NCBI GenBank assembly: GCA_964410965.1
Contig: CAYPIY010000004.1
Location: 1-64,000 of the forward strand
DNA from: JBBIRG01 sp964410965
GTDB taxonomy: Bacteria > CLD3 > SB21 > JBBIRG01
Length of the DNA stretch: 64,000 bases
Reading direction: 5' to 3'
Position 1 is the stretch's first letter. Each line of letters opens with the position of its first letter. A program made the position numbers and the translations under genes. This document shows positions 1 through 9,112 of this stretch, piece after piece. The notes beneath the pieces are model-generated. The model worked only from the letters and a program-made list of their open reading frames with translations. It was not told the origin of the DNA and ran no database searches.

Positions 1-2
1 TG

Positions 3-827
3 AATACGGTGTTCGACGATATCGACAATCCTTCGCTGACATTCGGCGCCTCCTCTTCCGGAGCGGGTGTTAGCGCTGACATCTCCGGCGACACTCTCTA
101 CGTCAGCAGTTCCCTCAACTTCAGCGGTCCCGTCCAGGTTTTCGTATCCGCAAGCGACGGCGAATATACGGTTAATGACACTTTCACCCTGACCGTTTCG
201 CCTGTCAATGATGTACCGTCCGTTTTCTCTCTGCTCGAGCCGGCAGACGGAGATACCATTCATGATCAGGTTTCACCGATCCAGTTCCTTTGGAATACAT
301 CCTCCGATGCGGACGCAGACCCGCTTGTGTACAGCCTGTTTATATCCGGGCCATCTCTGGATACCGTTTTCACAGGACTCACGGATACGGCGTTTAGTTT
401 CAGCGATTTCAACCGCCTAACGAAAAACGCGGCCTATCAGTGGCACGTCTTAGTGTCTGACGGCGTTATCAGCATCAGCAGTTCAGACACTCTCGGATTT
501 TACGTGCCTCTTATCATCGGAATCGACCCGGACTTGTCCGGTCTGCCTTCGGCATTTGCCCTGTTCCAGAACTATCCCAACCCTTTCAATCCGACGACTT
601 CCATCCGTTACGCTCTGCCCGAAAAAGCCAGAGTGGTCGTCAGAGTTTACAATATGCTGGGACAGGAAATCAGAACACTGATTCATGGTGAACAGAACGC
701 CGGTTATCAGACGCTGATCTGGAACGGTCTTAACCGTTACGGACAACCAGTCTCAAGCGGCGTTTATATCTATACCCTTGAAGCAGGATCTTTCAGGCAA
801 GTACGCAAGATGCTGCTGATCAAATAA
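3..827 (+). CDS. C-terminal part of a large secreted protein with type IX-type sorting domain (5' end outside window)
   Basis: The reading frame is already open at the left edge, so this is the 3' part of a longer gene; the GTG at 9 is only the first possible start codon visible. The N-terminal visible part looks like cadherin-like or Ig-like surface repeats, with the motif TVSPVNDVPSVFSLLEPADG typical of repeat linkers. A fibronectin-like stretch follows. The last ~85 residues form a canonical FCB sorting domain: FQNYPNPFNPTTSIRYALPE, then VYNMLGQEIRTL, SSGVYIY and a short basic end. Such domains direct export through the type IX system and cell-surface anchoring or release. No secretion machinery gene is in the window. 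Ligand or enzymatic function cannot be told from this fragment. A strong intrinsic terminator follows 17 bp after the stop. Confidence 0.85.
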   Translation, partial: NTVFDDIDNPSLTFGASSSGAGVSADISGDTLYVSSSLNFSGPVQVFVSASDGEYTVNDTFTLTVSPVNDVPSVFSLLEPADGDTIHDQVSPIQFLWNTSSDADADPLVYSLFISGPSLDTVFTGLTDTAFSFSDFNRLTKNAAYQWHVLVSDGVISISSSDTLGFYVPLIIGIDPDLSGLPSAFALFQNYPNPFNPTTSIRYALPEKARVVVRVYNMLGQEIRTLIHGEQNAGYQTLIWNGLNRYGQPVSSGVYIYTLEAGSFRQVRKMLLIK

Positions 828-843
828 TATCAGCTCCATTTAC

Positions 844-874
844 AAAAAGTCCCGCTCCAGCGGGACTTTTTTTT
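844..874 (+). terminator. Intrinsic terminator after the surface protein gene
   Basis: A 9-bp perfect stem (AGTCCCGCT / AGCGGGACT) with a 2-nt loop is preceded by A5 and followed by T8. It lies just after the stop at 827 and ends before the next promoter. Confidence 0.9.
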
Positions 875-878
875 GTGC

Positions 879-907
879 TTGACATTCGCAGGCCCAGATT
901 TTATATT
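879..907 (+). promoter_or_regulatory. Sigma70-like promoter for the DUF3098 gene
   Basis: A perfect TTGACA at 879-884 is separated by exactly 17 bp from TATATT at 902-907. This places the transcription start near 914, about 30 nt before the ATG at 945. It sits directly behind the upstream terminator, as expected for an independent transcription unit. Confidence 0.7.
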
Positions 908-944
908 ACGGAAAAGAAATCATACCATCAGTATACGGAACCCT

Positions 945-1226
945 ATGTCATCCATTCAAAAAAAGAATCCTGCCGCAGCTAAATCCCAGGTAAAGAAAGT
1001 TCAGTCCAAAAAAAGCAATCTTCCTTTTACGAAGGAAAATTATATCCTTTTCTTTTCCGGCCTCGCTACGATTTTTCTAGGGTATATTTGCATGGCCGCG
1101 GGCGATGTGAACGGCGCAGTTTCCCTCACGGCTTCACCCATCCTCCTTTCCATCGGTTATCTGATCATCATCCCCCTCGCCATATTATACCGGAAGAAAG
1201 AGCCCGGAGCCCAAAGTCAGCCGTAA
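945..1226 (+). CDS. DUF3098 family small membrane protein
   Basis: About 93 residues. A basic, lysine-rich N-terminus (ending KKSNLPFTKENYILFFSG) is followed by two hydrophobic helices. The first is around LATIFLGYICMAAG and the second around ILLSIGYLIIIPLAILY, with a short charged tail. This is the arrangement of DUF3098 proteins, which occur in the Bacteroidota/FCB group, often next to cell-division or undecaprenyl genes; their function is unknown. The frame is open further upstream (to 873), but that would start before the promoter's transcription start, so the ATG at 945 is chosen. The gene is monocistronic, with a promoter before it and a terminator right after. Confidence 0.75.
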   Translation: MSSIQKKNPAAAKSQVKKVQSKKSNLPFTKENYILFFSGLATIFLGYICMAAGDVNGAVSLTASPILLSIGYLIIIPLAILYRKKEPGAQSQP

Positions 1227-1241
1227 TCATCCGACATCAAC

Positions 1242-1272
1242 AAAAGAGAATACGGATGTATTCTCTTTTTTT
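1242..1272 (+). terminator. Intrinsic terminator after DUF3098 gene
   Basis: A perfect 12-bp stem (AAAAGAGAATAC / GTATTCTCTTTT) with a GGAT loop is followed by a T-rich tail. It also lies 5 bp before the putative start of the next gene, which is unusual spacing (see findings). Confidence 0.85.
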
Positions 1273-1276
1273 ATTG

Positions 1277-2635
1277 ATGATAAAACCTTTTATTATAGAT
1301 TTTTTCAAAATCACGAACTCGAACTGTCACGAGGAAAACGGTGTCCTGAACGTAGAGCTTTCAGATAACCTGAAAGAGATTTTCCGTTTGCCTTCCCTTC
1401 GGCTGGTATTTGATCCTCATAATGTCAGCGAGGACACTGAACTGGTTTGCCACGGAAGTTATGTCCTGAATACCATCCATCAGTACCTTCAGGAACATGG
1501 CTTGAAAACCGTGTCACGACTCAGCGACCGGTTTAAACCTTTGCCGGAGGAAATCCGAAAAATGGTTCAGATTGAGAACGGCGAGGTGACACAGATTAAA
1601 TTGAAAAAAGTCCGGACGGTGGACCTGATTTTCAATTTCAAGGTTTCCTATTTATCCGATGAAAAGTCAGAAGTTATCTACAGAACCGGCGTTGATCGCC
1701 ATGGTGTTATTTTCCAGGCCGACCTGTATTACAAGGATGAACAGATGAAAAGCGACATGACATCGCTCAGCCAGCTCGGCCCCCTTGATATTTCCAGGAA
1801 AACAATCGAATCGCATTTCAGGGATTGCCTGAAAGCCGTGTCCGAACAGTCAAGAACCCATTCCAAATCCATACAGAATGACATCCTGAAAAGGCTTCAC
1901 CGTAATGTATCCCGTATCAAAGGTTATTACACCGCTCAGATTGAGGAATTGCATGCCAATCAACCGTCCTATGAGGAGAAAAGGATTTCAATCGAAAGGG
2001 AATACCTGCACAAACTTGAAGAGGAAATCGCCAATCATAGACTCAGAATCATTATCAAACTGATCAATATGCAGGCTGTCGAACGTTCTGAAATTGAGGT
2101 ACATATCCGGTTCTCAGACGGGCAATCCCTCACGGAACGTCCTTACCAGATGATCTTCGATACCTATACGGGTGAGCTGGATTACGGTTTATGCCCCGTT
2201 TGCCAGGCCTCGATGGAAAAAATCGTAATCACAAGCCGGATGGAAGCAGCCTGTCAGCATTGCTCCTATACATGCAACAAATGCGGGAAAGTAAAAGGCG
2301 ACATCCAGCGGGCCTCCAGATGCCATCAGTGCGACGTAGTCCTGTGCCCCGAGTGCGTGATTTTCTGTCACGACTGCAATAAGCCTGCCTGTGACAGTCA
2401 TTCCGATTTATGTTCGATCGGAAACGAATGGATATGCGACGAATGCCGGAAAAAATGCACTGTTTGTGAAAAAACACTTTGCGCGGAACATGCTTTTACC
2501 TGTGTTAAAACCGGTAAAAATATATGTTATGAGCACAGAATCATTTGCGGCAACTGCCGTAAGGTCTTTTCATCCTCGCTGATAAAAAAATCTGATTCTA
2601 AACCCAAATGCCCGTCCTGCAAGGCCTTCCTGTAA
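1277..2635 (+). CDS. Hypothetical protein with C-terminal array of zinc-ribbon (CxxC) motifs
   Basis: About 452 residues from the ATG at 1277, read as MIKPFIIDFFKITN. The N-terminal ~300 residues are soluble, charged and partly helical and match no family I recognise. The last ~150 residues hold about ten CxxC or CxxxC pairs (CPVCQ, CQHC, CNKCG, CHQCD, CPEC, CHDC, CDEC, CTVC, CGNC, CPSC) mixed with Cys-X-H pairs, consistent with tandem treble-clef or zinc-ribbon modules binding several zinc ions. It could bind nucleic acid or protein. The frame is open back to 1088, but that region overlaps the DUF3098 gene and the terminator, so an internal start is more likely. No good ribosome binding site is visible before 1277. 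A bidirectional terminator follows the stop. Confidence 0.65.
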   Translation: MIKPFIIDFFKITNSNCHEENGVLNVELSDNLKEIFRLPSLRLVFDPHNVSEDTELVCHGSYVLNTIHQYLQEHGLKTVSRLSDRFKPLPEEIRKMVQIENGEVTQIKLKKVRTVDLIFNFKVSYLSDEKSEVIYRTGVDRHGVIFQADLYYKDEQMKSDMTSLSQLGPLDISRKTIESHFRDCLKAVSEQSRTHSKSIQNDILKRLHRNVSRIKGYYTAQIEELHANQPSYEEKRISIEREYLHKLEEEIANHRLRIIIKLINMQAVERSEIEVHIRFSDGQSLTERPYQMIFDTYTGELDYGLCPVCQASMEKIVITSRMEAACQHCSYTCNKCGKVKGDIQRASRCHQCDVVLCPECVIFCHDCNKPACDSHSDLCSIGNEWICDECRKKCTVCEKTLCAEHAFTCVKTGKNICYEHRIICGNCRKVFSSSLIKKSDSKPKCPSCKAFL

Positions 2636-2640
2636 AAAAA

Positions 2641-2664
2641 AAGCGCCGGTAGGGCGCTTTTATT
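2641..2664. terminator. Bidirectional terminator between convergent genes
   Basis: The stem AAGCGCC / GGCGCTT is flanked by an A-run on the left and a T-run on the right. It therefore works for the zinc-ribbon gene on the plus strand and the Fe-S carrier gene on the minus strand. Confidence 0.8.
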
Positions 2665-2679
2665 CCTGCCCCGGATAAA

Positions 2680-3039
2680 TTATGAACAAGAACTTCCGCA
2701 TCCGCATGTGCGCACGGCATTCGGATTCTCAAACGCGAATCCCTTACCCTGAGCTCCGTCGTAATAATCCATCGTTGCACCCTTGAGATACAGCATGCTC
2801 TTATAATCAACCGCTACCCTGATGGAACCAAATAAAAAAGTATGATCCGTTTCGCTGATCTGATCGTCAAACGCGAGGGCATAACCGAATCCCGAACATC
2901 CTCCGCCCTGTATGCCGATCCTCAGATAAAATTGATCTCCGATTTGCTGTTCTTTCATGATGGCGGATAATTCAGTTGCGGCCTTATCCGTAATAGTAAA
3001 ATCCTGTACAGTGGGCTGAGTTAAAGTTGCCTGTTCCAT
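2680..3039 (-). CDS. A-type iron-sulfur cluster carrier (HesB/IscA/ErpA family)
   Basis: 119 residues, the usual family length. The three conserved cysteines of A-type carriers are present: Cys48 in GGGCSGFGY, and Cys112 and Cys114 in the C-terminal CGCGSSC motif, with an additional Cys118. These proteins receive [2Fe-2S] or [4Fe-4S] clusters from a scaffold and deliver them to apo-proteins in the cytoplasm. Start chosen at 3039 because GGAGG lies about 8 nt upstream. The gene stands alone, convergent with the zinc-ribbon gene. The several Fe-S flavoproteins encoded near 51-57 kb would be typical clients, though that is inference. IscA, SufA and ErpA cannot be distinguished from sequence alone. 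Confidence 0.9.
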   Translation of the reverse strand: MEQATLTQPTVQDFTITDKAATELSAIMKEQQIGDQFYLRIGIQGGGCSGFGYALAFDDQISETDHTFLFGSIRVAVDYKSMLYLKGATMDYYDGAQGKGFAFENPNAVRTCGCGSSCS

Positions 3040-3211
3040 ATCAAAAACCTCCGGTGTATTGTATTAATAAATCTTTCATTTCAATTGAACTAAATATTCA
3101 CCTGTTTATTCCGGTCATGATTCAAAATCTACAGAGCGGGTTATAAGGATTTATTCAGATTGAATCAAGAACCTTTTTCGCTCGGCCAATAAATTCAGAT
3201 ACAACCGATGT

Positions 3212-6200
3212 TCATTCCTTATTTGGGATTTGAGTTTTGAGCCTGATTGTGAAGGTAGTGCCCGACATAAAAACACTGCGGACGTCAATTGTTCCCCCAT
3301 GTTTCTGAATAATACCATAGGCTTCCGAAAGGCCCAGACCCTTCCCTGAACCAACCGGACGAGTTGTAAAAAAAGGATCAAATATTTTCGGAAGATTTTC
3401 TTCCGGAATCCCGATCCCGTTGTCTGTAATCAATATCTCCGCACCCCATCCGGATTGTAACTTTGTTTCAATAATAATCTGACCGCTTTGTAAGGGTATG
3501 ATCTTTTGTTGTTCGGCATCACGAATCGCGTAGAGTGCGTTCATCAGAATATTCTTGAGGGCAAGATTGATTTCACCGGCAAAACAGGGCAATGATTTTT
3601 CAGCCAGACCGGAATCATATTTTCTGACAAACCGCACGTCACGGATATGCGCGAAAAATAGGCCAAGGATCGAATCCAGGTCTTCGTTAATGTAGATTTC
3701 AGAAAATACGGATTGCTCGATTTTGGAGAAATTCTTAAGATTCTGAAGGACATCCGATATCCGCTTTACGCCATACAGGGATGACTGCAGCGCGTTCGCT
3801 AGTTCTTTGCCGGACGGGATGTTATCCGGCACTGCATTCTCTTGTTTCAGGATAATGTCAGAAAGATATTCCAGGTTGCCCTGGACAAAAGACAGAGGGT
3901 TGTTGATTTCATGCGCCATACCTGCGGTCAGCTGGCCCAGAGATGACATTTTCTCGGACTGAATCAACTGGAGCTGGGTTTTCTGCAGCTCTCCCAGGGT
4001 CATCTCCAGCTGGCTTTTCTGCCGGTTGACTTCAGCTGTTTTTTCATTTACCAGGCTCTGAAGCATCAGTTCTCTTTGCCTTAGATGGCGGACACGCAGG
4101 CGGTAGGCTGTAAAAATGAGCCCCAGCACGAACAGCGCCATCAGCAAATAAAACAGAGGAGTTTCATAATAACGGGGTTCAATCGTGATCAACAAGGACA
4201 CTTCATTTTCGTTCCAGTCTCCGTCCGTATTACCCGATCTGACGACAAACCGATACGATCCGCAGGAAAGATTATTATAAAATGCAACGCGCCGCTGTTT
4301 CGCTTCAATCCAGTTCCTGTCAAATCCGTCCAACCGATACTTAAAATGTATCTTTCCGGAAAGCGCCATTTGCAGAGCTGTATACTCAATCTCAATATGG
4401 TCCACGTCAGAAGACATAAGAACCGGCTCCTTCAGGTCCATCATATGCTGATCCGCCGTCAGGCGCCGGATACGGACATCAGGAAAAGCGGGCTTTGCCT
4501 TTGCAACCCCCGGTTCGACAATCACAACGCCTTTTACCGTTGCAAACCATAACTCACCGTTATGCATTTTCCAGCCCGCCGGATGACAGTATTCGGAGCC
4601 GACCTCGGTTACCATTCCATCGCTCTGCCCGAGTGATTTCCAGATCACATGCACTGGATCCTTGCTTTTGACAAATTCCAGAAGCCGCTTTTTTTCTGTA
4701 TAGACAAGACCCTTGGACGTCAGCAGCCAAAGAAAATGATCGTCGTCTTCCAGAATCCTGGATGTACTGTAATCGAATAATCCCTGCTTTGCCGTGATTG
4801 CTGTAAAGCCCAAATCCGGATGATAGTGCGTAATCCCTTTATACGAGGCGAGCCAGATATGTCCGTCAGGATCTTCCTGGACCGAAAAAAATGTATTGGC
4901 AGATAATCCGTCACGGGACGTATATGTTTTGAATTGCCGACCGTCATAAATGCACAGGCCCGCCATGTCGGTTCCGATCCAGAATTCCCCGTTTCTCATC
5001 TGATGGATGAAATTGATATTATCACCCGGTAATCCGTCTTGTTTCGTGAGATGGACAATGTCATGTTCACCGATGATATTGATCCCCCCTCCGTCCGTTC
5101 CGACCCAGATTTTACCATCCCGGTCCACGCTTAATGCCTTTACCAGATTCGTACTCAGGCCGTTTTTACGGTTATAATTTCTCCGGAGGTTTCCTTCCAG
5201 AACATATACTCCCCCTCCGTAACTTCCGACCCATATTCTTTTTTTATGGTCTTCGGCGAACGAAAGGATATTATTATTGATGCCCTGACGGTGATTGAAA
5301 TGACGCATCGTATGATTGCTGATCGTGGTGAAACCGCCGCCGAATGTACCGATATATATCGTGCTGTCGGCTGACTGGAATATAGGACAGATATTTTGAG
5401 CCGCCAGTCCTTCTTTGATCGTCAGAGATTTCACGCGGCCATCCCTGAGCTGAACTAAACCCGCGCCGGAAGTTCCTATCCACAGATTCCGGTCACGATC
5501 CTCCAGTAAACATGATATCACATCCCCGGGAAAACCTTTCCGGGAATCAAACAATGAAAATTTTCCTCCGGACAATCGGTTCAGCCCGCCGCCTACGGTT
5601 CCGACCCAAACATTATGATGGGCATCCTCCAGCAGAAAGACCGCAGAATTCGCCGATAAATGTTTTGGATGTCCGTAATTCCTGAACCGGCCATTCTGAT
5701 AATGGCCGATTCCGCTTTCATTGGAACCGATCCACAGGCTTCCGTCATGACTGAAGCAAATGTGCATGATATAATCAGATGACAGACCGTTCTGCCGGCT
5801 CAGATTGTAAACCGTATCATGGCGGATGAAGCCCAGTCCGCCGCCCCGGGTGCCAAACCAAATGTGCCCTTCGGAATCCTCGGCGATGCAGGTGATTCTT
5901 TCATTGGTCAGTCCGTCATCCGCATTATAATTTTTAATCTGATTATTATGAAATTTCAGCAGCCCCCCGCCTTCTGTACCGATCCAGAGCGTACCAATCC
6001 GGTCCTGAAACAACACGTTCATGTCAGGAGTCGGATAGATTTTTTTATTTTTTATGAATACCGCGGGGTTTTTGAAATCATACCATTTTTCCCTGTCAAA
6101 CATCACCAGTTGTCTCCCGTCGATGATCAGCCATAATCGGTTTTGCCGGTCACTGATGAAAGTGGAAACGAAATTATTCCTGAATGCCGGAACGTTATCC

Positions 6201-6460
6201 ATGCTGAACAGCTGAAAATCGAATCCGTCAAAGCATAAAAGACCGTCCGGTGTGCCGATCCAGAGATACCCGTCACCGGATTGTGCAAGGGCGGTCACTC
6301 CCTGATAGGGGAAATTCTGATCCGCCTGCCAGTTTTTCAGCAAATATTGCGTGTTTTCTTTTCGCGGATCCAGACAAAATAAATCTTGATATGACAGGAA
6401 AAATAAGGAGAGGAAAACGAAAAGCCGAACAATTAAATTAAAATCCATCGAAAAGAACAT
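3212..6460 (-). CDS. Hybrid-type propeller sensor histidine kinase (Reg_prop / Y_Y_Y / HisKA / HATPase)
   Basis: About 1080 residues. It has a signal or anchor segment at the N-terminus (LIVRLFVFLSLFFLSY), then about 13 two-component propeller repeats of the type GxxWIGTxxGGL. A Y_Y_Y domain (FKYRLDGFDRNWIEA) and one transmembrane helix (YLLMALFVLGLIFTAYRL) follow. A coiled coil leads to HisKA with the phospho-acceptor in GMAHEINNPLSF. The HATPase carries N and G boxes (DNGIGIPEE, GSGKGLGLSEAYG). The predicted layout is a periplasmic sensor with a cytoplasmic kinase. There is no fused receiver; the partner receiver is the gene immediately upstream (stop at 6478). The frame extends to a TTG at 6475, but ATG at 6460 or 6448 gives a better signal sequence. 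The stimulus is unknown. Confidence 0.9.
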   Translation of the reverse strand: MFFSMDFNLIVRLFVFLSLFFLSYQDLFCLDPRKENTQYLLKNWQADQNFPYQGVTALAQSGDGYLWIGTPDGLLCFDGFDFQLFSMDNVPAFRNNFVSTFISDRQNRLWLIIDGRQLVMFDREKWYDFKNPAVFIKNKKIYPTPDMNVLFQDRIGTLWIGTEGGGLLKFHNNQIKNYNADDGLTNERITCIAEDSEGHIWFGTRGGGLGFIRHDTVYNLSRQNGLSSDYIMHICFSHDGSLWIGSNESGIGHYQNGRFRNYGHPKHLSANSAVFLLEDAHHNVWVGTVGGGLNRLSGGKFSLFDSRKGFPGDVISCLLEDRDRNLWIGTSGAGLVQLRDGRVKSLTIKEGLAAQNICPIFQSADSTIYIGTFGGGFTTISNHTMRHFNHRQGINNNILSFAEDHKKRIWVGSYGGGVYVLEGNLRRNYNRKNGLSTNLVKALSVDRDGKIWVGTDGGGINIIGEHDIVHLTKQDGLPGDNINFIHQMRNGEFWIGTDMAGLCIYDGRQFKTYTSRDGLSANTFFSVQEDPDGHIWLASYKGITHYHPDLGFTAITAKQGLFDYSTSRILEDDDHFLWLLTSKGLVYTEKKRLLEFVKSKDPVHVIWKSLGQSDGMVTEVGSEYCHPAGWKMHNGELWFATVKGVVIVEPGVAKAKPAFPDVRIRRLTADQHMMDLKEPVLMSSDVDHIEIEYTALQMALSGKIHFKYRLDGFDRNWIEAKQRRVAFYNNLSCGSYRFVVRSGNTDGDWNENEVSLLITIEPRYYETPLFYLLMALFVLGLIFTAYRLRVRHLRQRELMLQSLVNEKTAEVNRQKSQLEMTLGELQKTQLQLIQSEKMSSLGQLTAGMAHEINNPLSFVQGNLEYLSDIILKQENAVPDNIPSGKELANALQSSLYGVKRISDVLQNLKNFSKIEQSVFSEIYINEDLDSILGLFFAHIRDVRFVRKYDSGLAEKSLPCFAGEINLALKNILMNALYAIRDAEQQKIIPLQSGQIIIETKLQSGWGAEILITDNGIGIPEENLPKIFDPFFTTRPVGSGKGLGLSEAYGIIQKHGGTIDVRSVFMSGTTFTIRLKTQIPNKE

Positions 6461-6477
6461 GAAACGGAAAATCAAAA

Positions 6478-6870
6478 TCAGTCATCCTGCCCGGGACGGA
6501 TAACATCCTGGACCAGTTTCAGAAGTTCACCGATATGGTAAGGTTTCTGCACAAATCCCTTTACGCCGTCCTGCAAAAGCTGTTTTATCTTTTCGTTACG
6601 AGTATAACCTGTCGAAATAAGTACGCGAACCGAGGGATTCATTTTCATTAATTCATAAAACGTTTCAATGCCGTTCATGCCGGGCATATTCATGTCCAGG
6701 ATAACCAGTGAAATTTCCGTGGCCCGTTTCCCGTATATTTCGACCGCCTCATTTCCGCACATGGCGGTTATGACCGGATATCCTGCGCGATGGCTCAGGA
6801 TATCCGTTAACAGGGAAAGAATGGCCGGTTCATCTTCGACAACCAAAATCAGATTTGAGTCCGCTGTCAC
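6478..6870 (-). CDS. Single-domain response regulator (CheY-like receiver)
   Basis: 130 residues forming one receiver domain: acidic pocket VVEDE (12-14), phospho-acceptor Asp59 in LVILDMNMPGMNG, Thr/Ser switch LISTGYT and Lys109 in VQKPY. No output domain is present, so it probably acts by protein interaction or within a phosphorelay. It starts at GTG (6868-6870), supported by AAGGA five to six bases upstream. The sensor kinase follows only a few bases after its stop, so the two are one operon and presumably partners. The start lies 9 bp after the stop of the PEBP gene (6880), so all three may be co-transcribed. Confidence 0.92.
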   Translation of the reverse strand: MTADSNLILVVEDEPAILSLLTDILSHRAGYPVITAMCGNEAVEIYGKRATEISLVILDMNMPGMNGIETFYELMKMNPSVRVLISTGYTRNEKIKQLLQDGVKGFVQKPYHIGELLKLVQDVIRPGQDD

Positions 6871-6879
6871 TTGATTTCC

Positions 6880-7434
6880 TTATTTTTTCATGCGTTTGTA
6901 TTTTCCCATGATTGCACCCTCACCGAGAATATGCCCCTCCATCTCCCTGATGAGCTGATGTTTGGTTATGCCGGATTTTATATTCAGCTTTTTGTCGAGT
7001 GCGTATAGTTTAAAAAAATACCTGTGTGTCCCTCCGGGAGGGCAAGGACCGCCGTATCCTGTACGCTTGAAATCAGTGACCCCCTGTTTCGTTCCATCTT
7101 CCAGATCGCCATCAGTCGAAATTCCTTCCGGCAAAAAGCGGGTCAGAGCCGGCAACTCATAAACCACCCAATGAACCCAGGTTCCGGCCGGGGCGTCCGG
7201 ATCATCGCAAATAAGAGCAAAACTTTCCGTTCCGGGGGGAACCGTATCCCACGATAAGGAAGGCGAAATATTATCGCCATCGCATGTATATTTCGCCGGA
7301 ATCATTTCTCCTTCAGAAAAGACGGAACTCCGGATCTGGATTTTCATGGATGCCTCCCCGCTTTGCGCGTGAATCATTTGAACAAAAAGAAAAACCTGGA
7401 CAACAGGAATTACGCATTTGATACTTTTTGTCAT
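6880..7434 (-). CDS. YbhB/YbcL (PEBP) family protein with signal peptide
   Basis: 184 residues. An N-terminal hydrophobic segment (VIPVVQVFLFVQMIHAQSG) looks like a cleavable signal peptide, placing it in the periplasm. The rest is a phosphatidylethanolamine-binding-protein fold of the bacterial Raf-kinase-inhibitor-like type: SPSLSWDTVPPGTESFAL, the anion-pocket motif CDDPDAPAGTWVHWV and GYGGPCPPGGTHRYFF. The family role in bacteria is unclear; it may bind small anionic ligands. A Shine-Dalgarno GAAGGA precedes the ATG. The response regulator and sensor kinase lie downstream on the same strand. Confidence 0.9.
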   Translation of the reverse strand: MTKSIKCVIPVVQVFLFVQMIHAQSGEASMKIQIRSSVFSEGEMIPAKYTCDGDNISPSLSWDTVPPGTESFALICDDPDAPAGTWVHWVVYELPALTRFLPEGISTDGDLEDGTKQGVTDFKRTGYGGPCPPGGTHRYFFKLYALDKKLNIKSGITKHQLIREMEGHILGEGAIMGKYKRMKK

Positions 7435-7567
7435 TTTTCTTCCTTTTCGCTGTCTTTAAGTTAATAATAAGACGCCGTAAAAACAATAAAAAATCACATC
7501 GTTCAGTCAAACGTCAATCAAAATGTGAACTTCAAACACCTGCTTGACTCCGGAAAATGTTGACTGA

Positions 7568-9085
7568 TTACAAGTCCCAGACCGTTCTATTTATTGATCC
7601 ATCCCGGATGAGCCTGCACGCTTTTTCGATGAGAACATGAGTAAGCCCGTCTTTTTTGAGAAAAGGGATTTCGGAACGAAGCAGAAGGTACGCTTTATTT
7701 GTCATTGGTGCCAGTTCATGGGGACGCCTGAAATCCGCGGCCTGGGCTGCGCACAGCCATTCAATGGCAAGAATATTCTGTACGTTACTGATGATCTGCA
7801 TGCATTTTCGCGCCCCGATCGTTCCCATACTTACATGATCCTCTTTGTTCGCAGAGGTTGGTATGGAATCGACACACGCCGGATGGCACAGCGATTTATT
7901 TTCTGATGCGAGCGCCGCGGCGGTATATTGCGCGATCATGTAACCTGAATTGATGCCGCCCTCTTTCGCGAGAAACGCCGGAAGCCCGTAATTCAGGTGC
8001 GGATCCATCATCCACGCGATGCGCCTTTCAGAAATACCGCCGATCTCACTCATGGCCATGCTGAGAAAATCCATCGCCAGCGCGACAGGCTGTCCGTGAA
8101 AATTCCCGCCGGAAAGAACATCTTCTTCTTCGGTAAAAATAAGCGGATTATCGGTCGCGGCGTTCATTTCACGCTCGACAATTTCCTTCACGTACCTGAC
8201 CGCGTCCCTGCTCGCGCCGTGAACCTGCGGCATACAGCGCACGCTGTAAGCGTCCTGTACATTGCTGCAATCCCTGTGCGCCTTTATCATCGGGCTGTCC
8301 TTAACCAATGTCCTGAGCTTTTCCGCGGATTGAATCTGGCCGGTCTGATTCCGCGCGTCGTGGATTCTTTCGTCAAACGCGGTATCGGTGCAGAACAGCG
8401 CCTCCGTGGTCATGGCCCCGGCGATTTCAGCGGTTTCAATTATATTCATCGCGTGTAAAAGGTTGTAAACAGCGATACCCGTCATGACCTGGGTACCGTT
8501 GAGAATGGCAAGGCCTTCCTTGGATTTCAACTGCACGGTAGGAATGCCGGCCTGTCGCATCGCATCACCTCCGAGCAGCCGCTGTCCGCGGAAAAACGCT
8601 TCGCCTTCGCCGATCATAACCAGCGCCAGATGCGACAGCGGCGCCAGATCACCGCTCGCGCCGACCGAACCCTGCGATGGAATCACCGGCAAAACATCCT
8701 GAATGAACATTCGAAGCAGTGTTTCGATAATCTCCGGTCTGACGCCGGAATATCCTTTCGCCAGACCGTTCGCTTTCAGCAACAAAACAATTCTGACAAC
8801 TGTCTCCGGAAGCGGTTCTCCCACGCCGGCTGCATGACTCCGTACAATATTCTGCTGAAGCAGTTCGATCTGCTCATCACTGATCCGGACATCGCTGAAT
8901 TTCCCGAATCCCGTATTAACCCCGTACACCGTTTTTCCGGAATGGATAATGGATTCTATCACCGCTCGTGATTTTTCCACGGCTGCGCGAGATTCATCAG
9001 TTATGCCGACAGGTGTTTTTTCATCCAGTATTCTGCGCACCGATTCTGCTGTCAAACATTTTCCGTCTATTAAAAAAGGCTTCAT
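7568..9085 (-). CDS. hutH: Histidine ammonia-lyase
   Basis: 505 residues, the standard HutH length. The catalytic MIO prosthetic group forms from Ala143-Ser144-Gly145 within GSVGASGDLAPLSHLALV. Other family hallmarks are YGVNTGFGKFSDV near residue 55, HNARNQTGQ-type sequence written here as HDARNQTGQ, YSVRCMPQVHGA, and NFHGQPVALAMDF. The enzyme deaminates L-histidine to urocanate and ammonia, the first step of histidine degradation in the cytoplasm. No other hut gene (hutU, hutI, hutG) is adjacent, so the rest of the pathway must lie elsewhere, or the enzyme could act on another aromatic amino acid. The EI24 gene is upstream on the same strand with a 27-bp gap. Confidence 0.95.
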   Translation of the reverse strand: MKPFLIDGKCLTAESVRRILDEKTPVGITDESRAAVEKSRAVIESIIHSGKTVYGVNTGFGKFSDVRISDEQIELLQQNIVRSHAAGVGEPLPETVVRIVLLLKANGLAKGYSGVRPEIIETLLRMFIQDVLPVIPSQGSVGASGDLAPLSHLALVMIGEGEAFFRGQRLLGGDAMRQAGIPTVQLKSKEGLAILNGTQVMTGIAVYNLLHAMNIIETAEIAGAMTTEALFCTDTAFDERIHDARNQTGQIQSAEKLRTLVKDSPMIKAHRDCSNVQDAYSVRCMPQVHGASRDAVRYVKEIVEREMNAATDNPLIFTEEEDVLSGGNFHGQPVALAMDFLSMAMSEIGGISERRIAWMMDPHLNYGLPAFLAKEGGINSGYMIAQYTAAALASENKSLCHPACVDSIPTSANKEDHVSMGTIGARKCMQIISNVQNILAIEWLCAAQAADFRRPHELAPMTNKAYLLLRSEIPFLKKDGLTHVLIEKACRLIRDGSINRTVWDL

Positions 9086-9112
9086 AGGTTCTCTTTCAGA
9101 AAATTAATCGAA

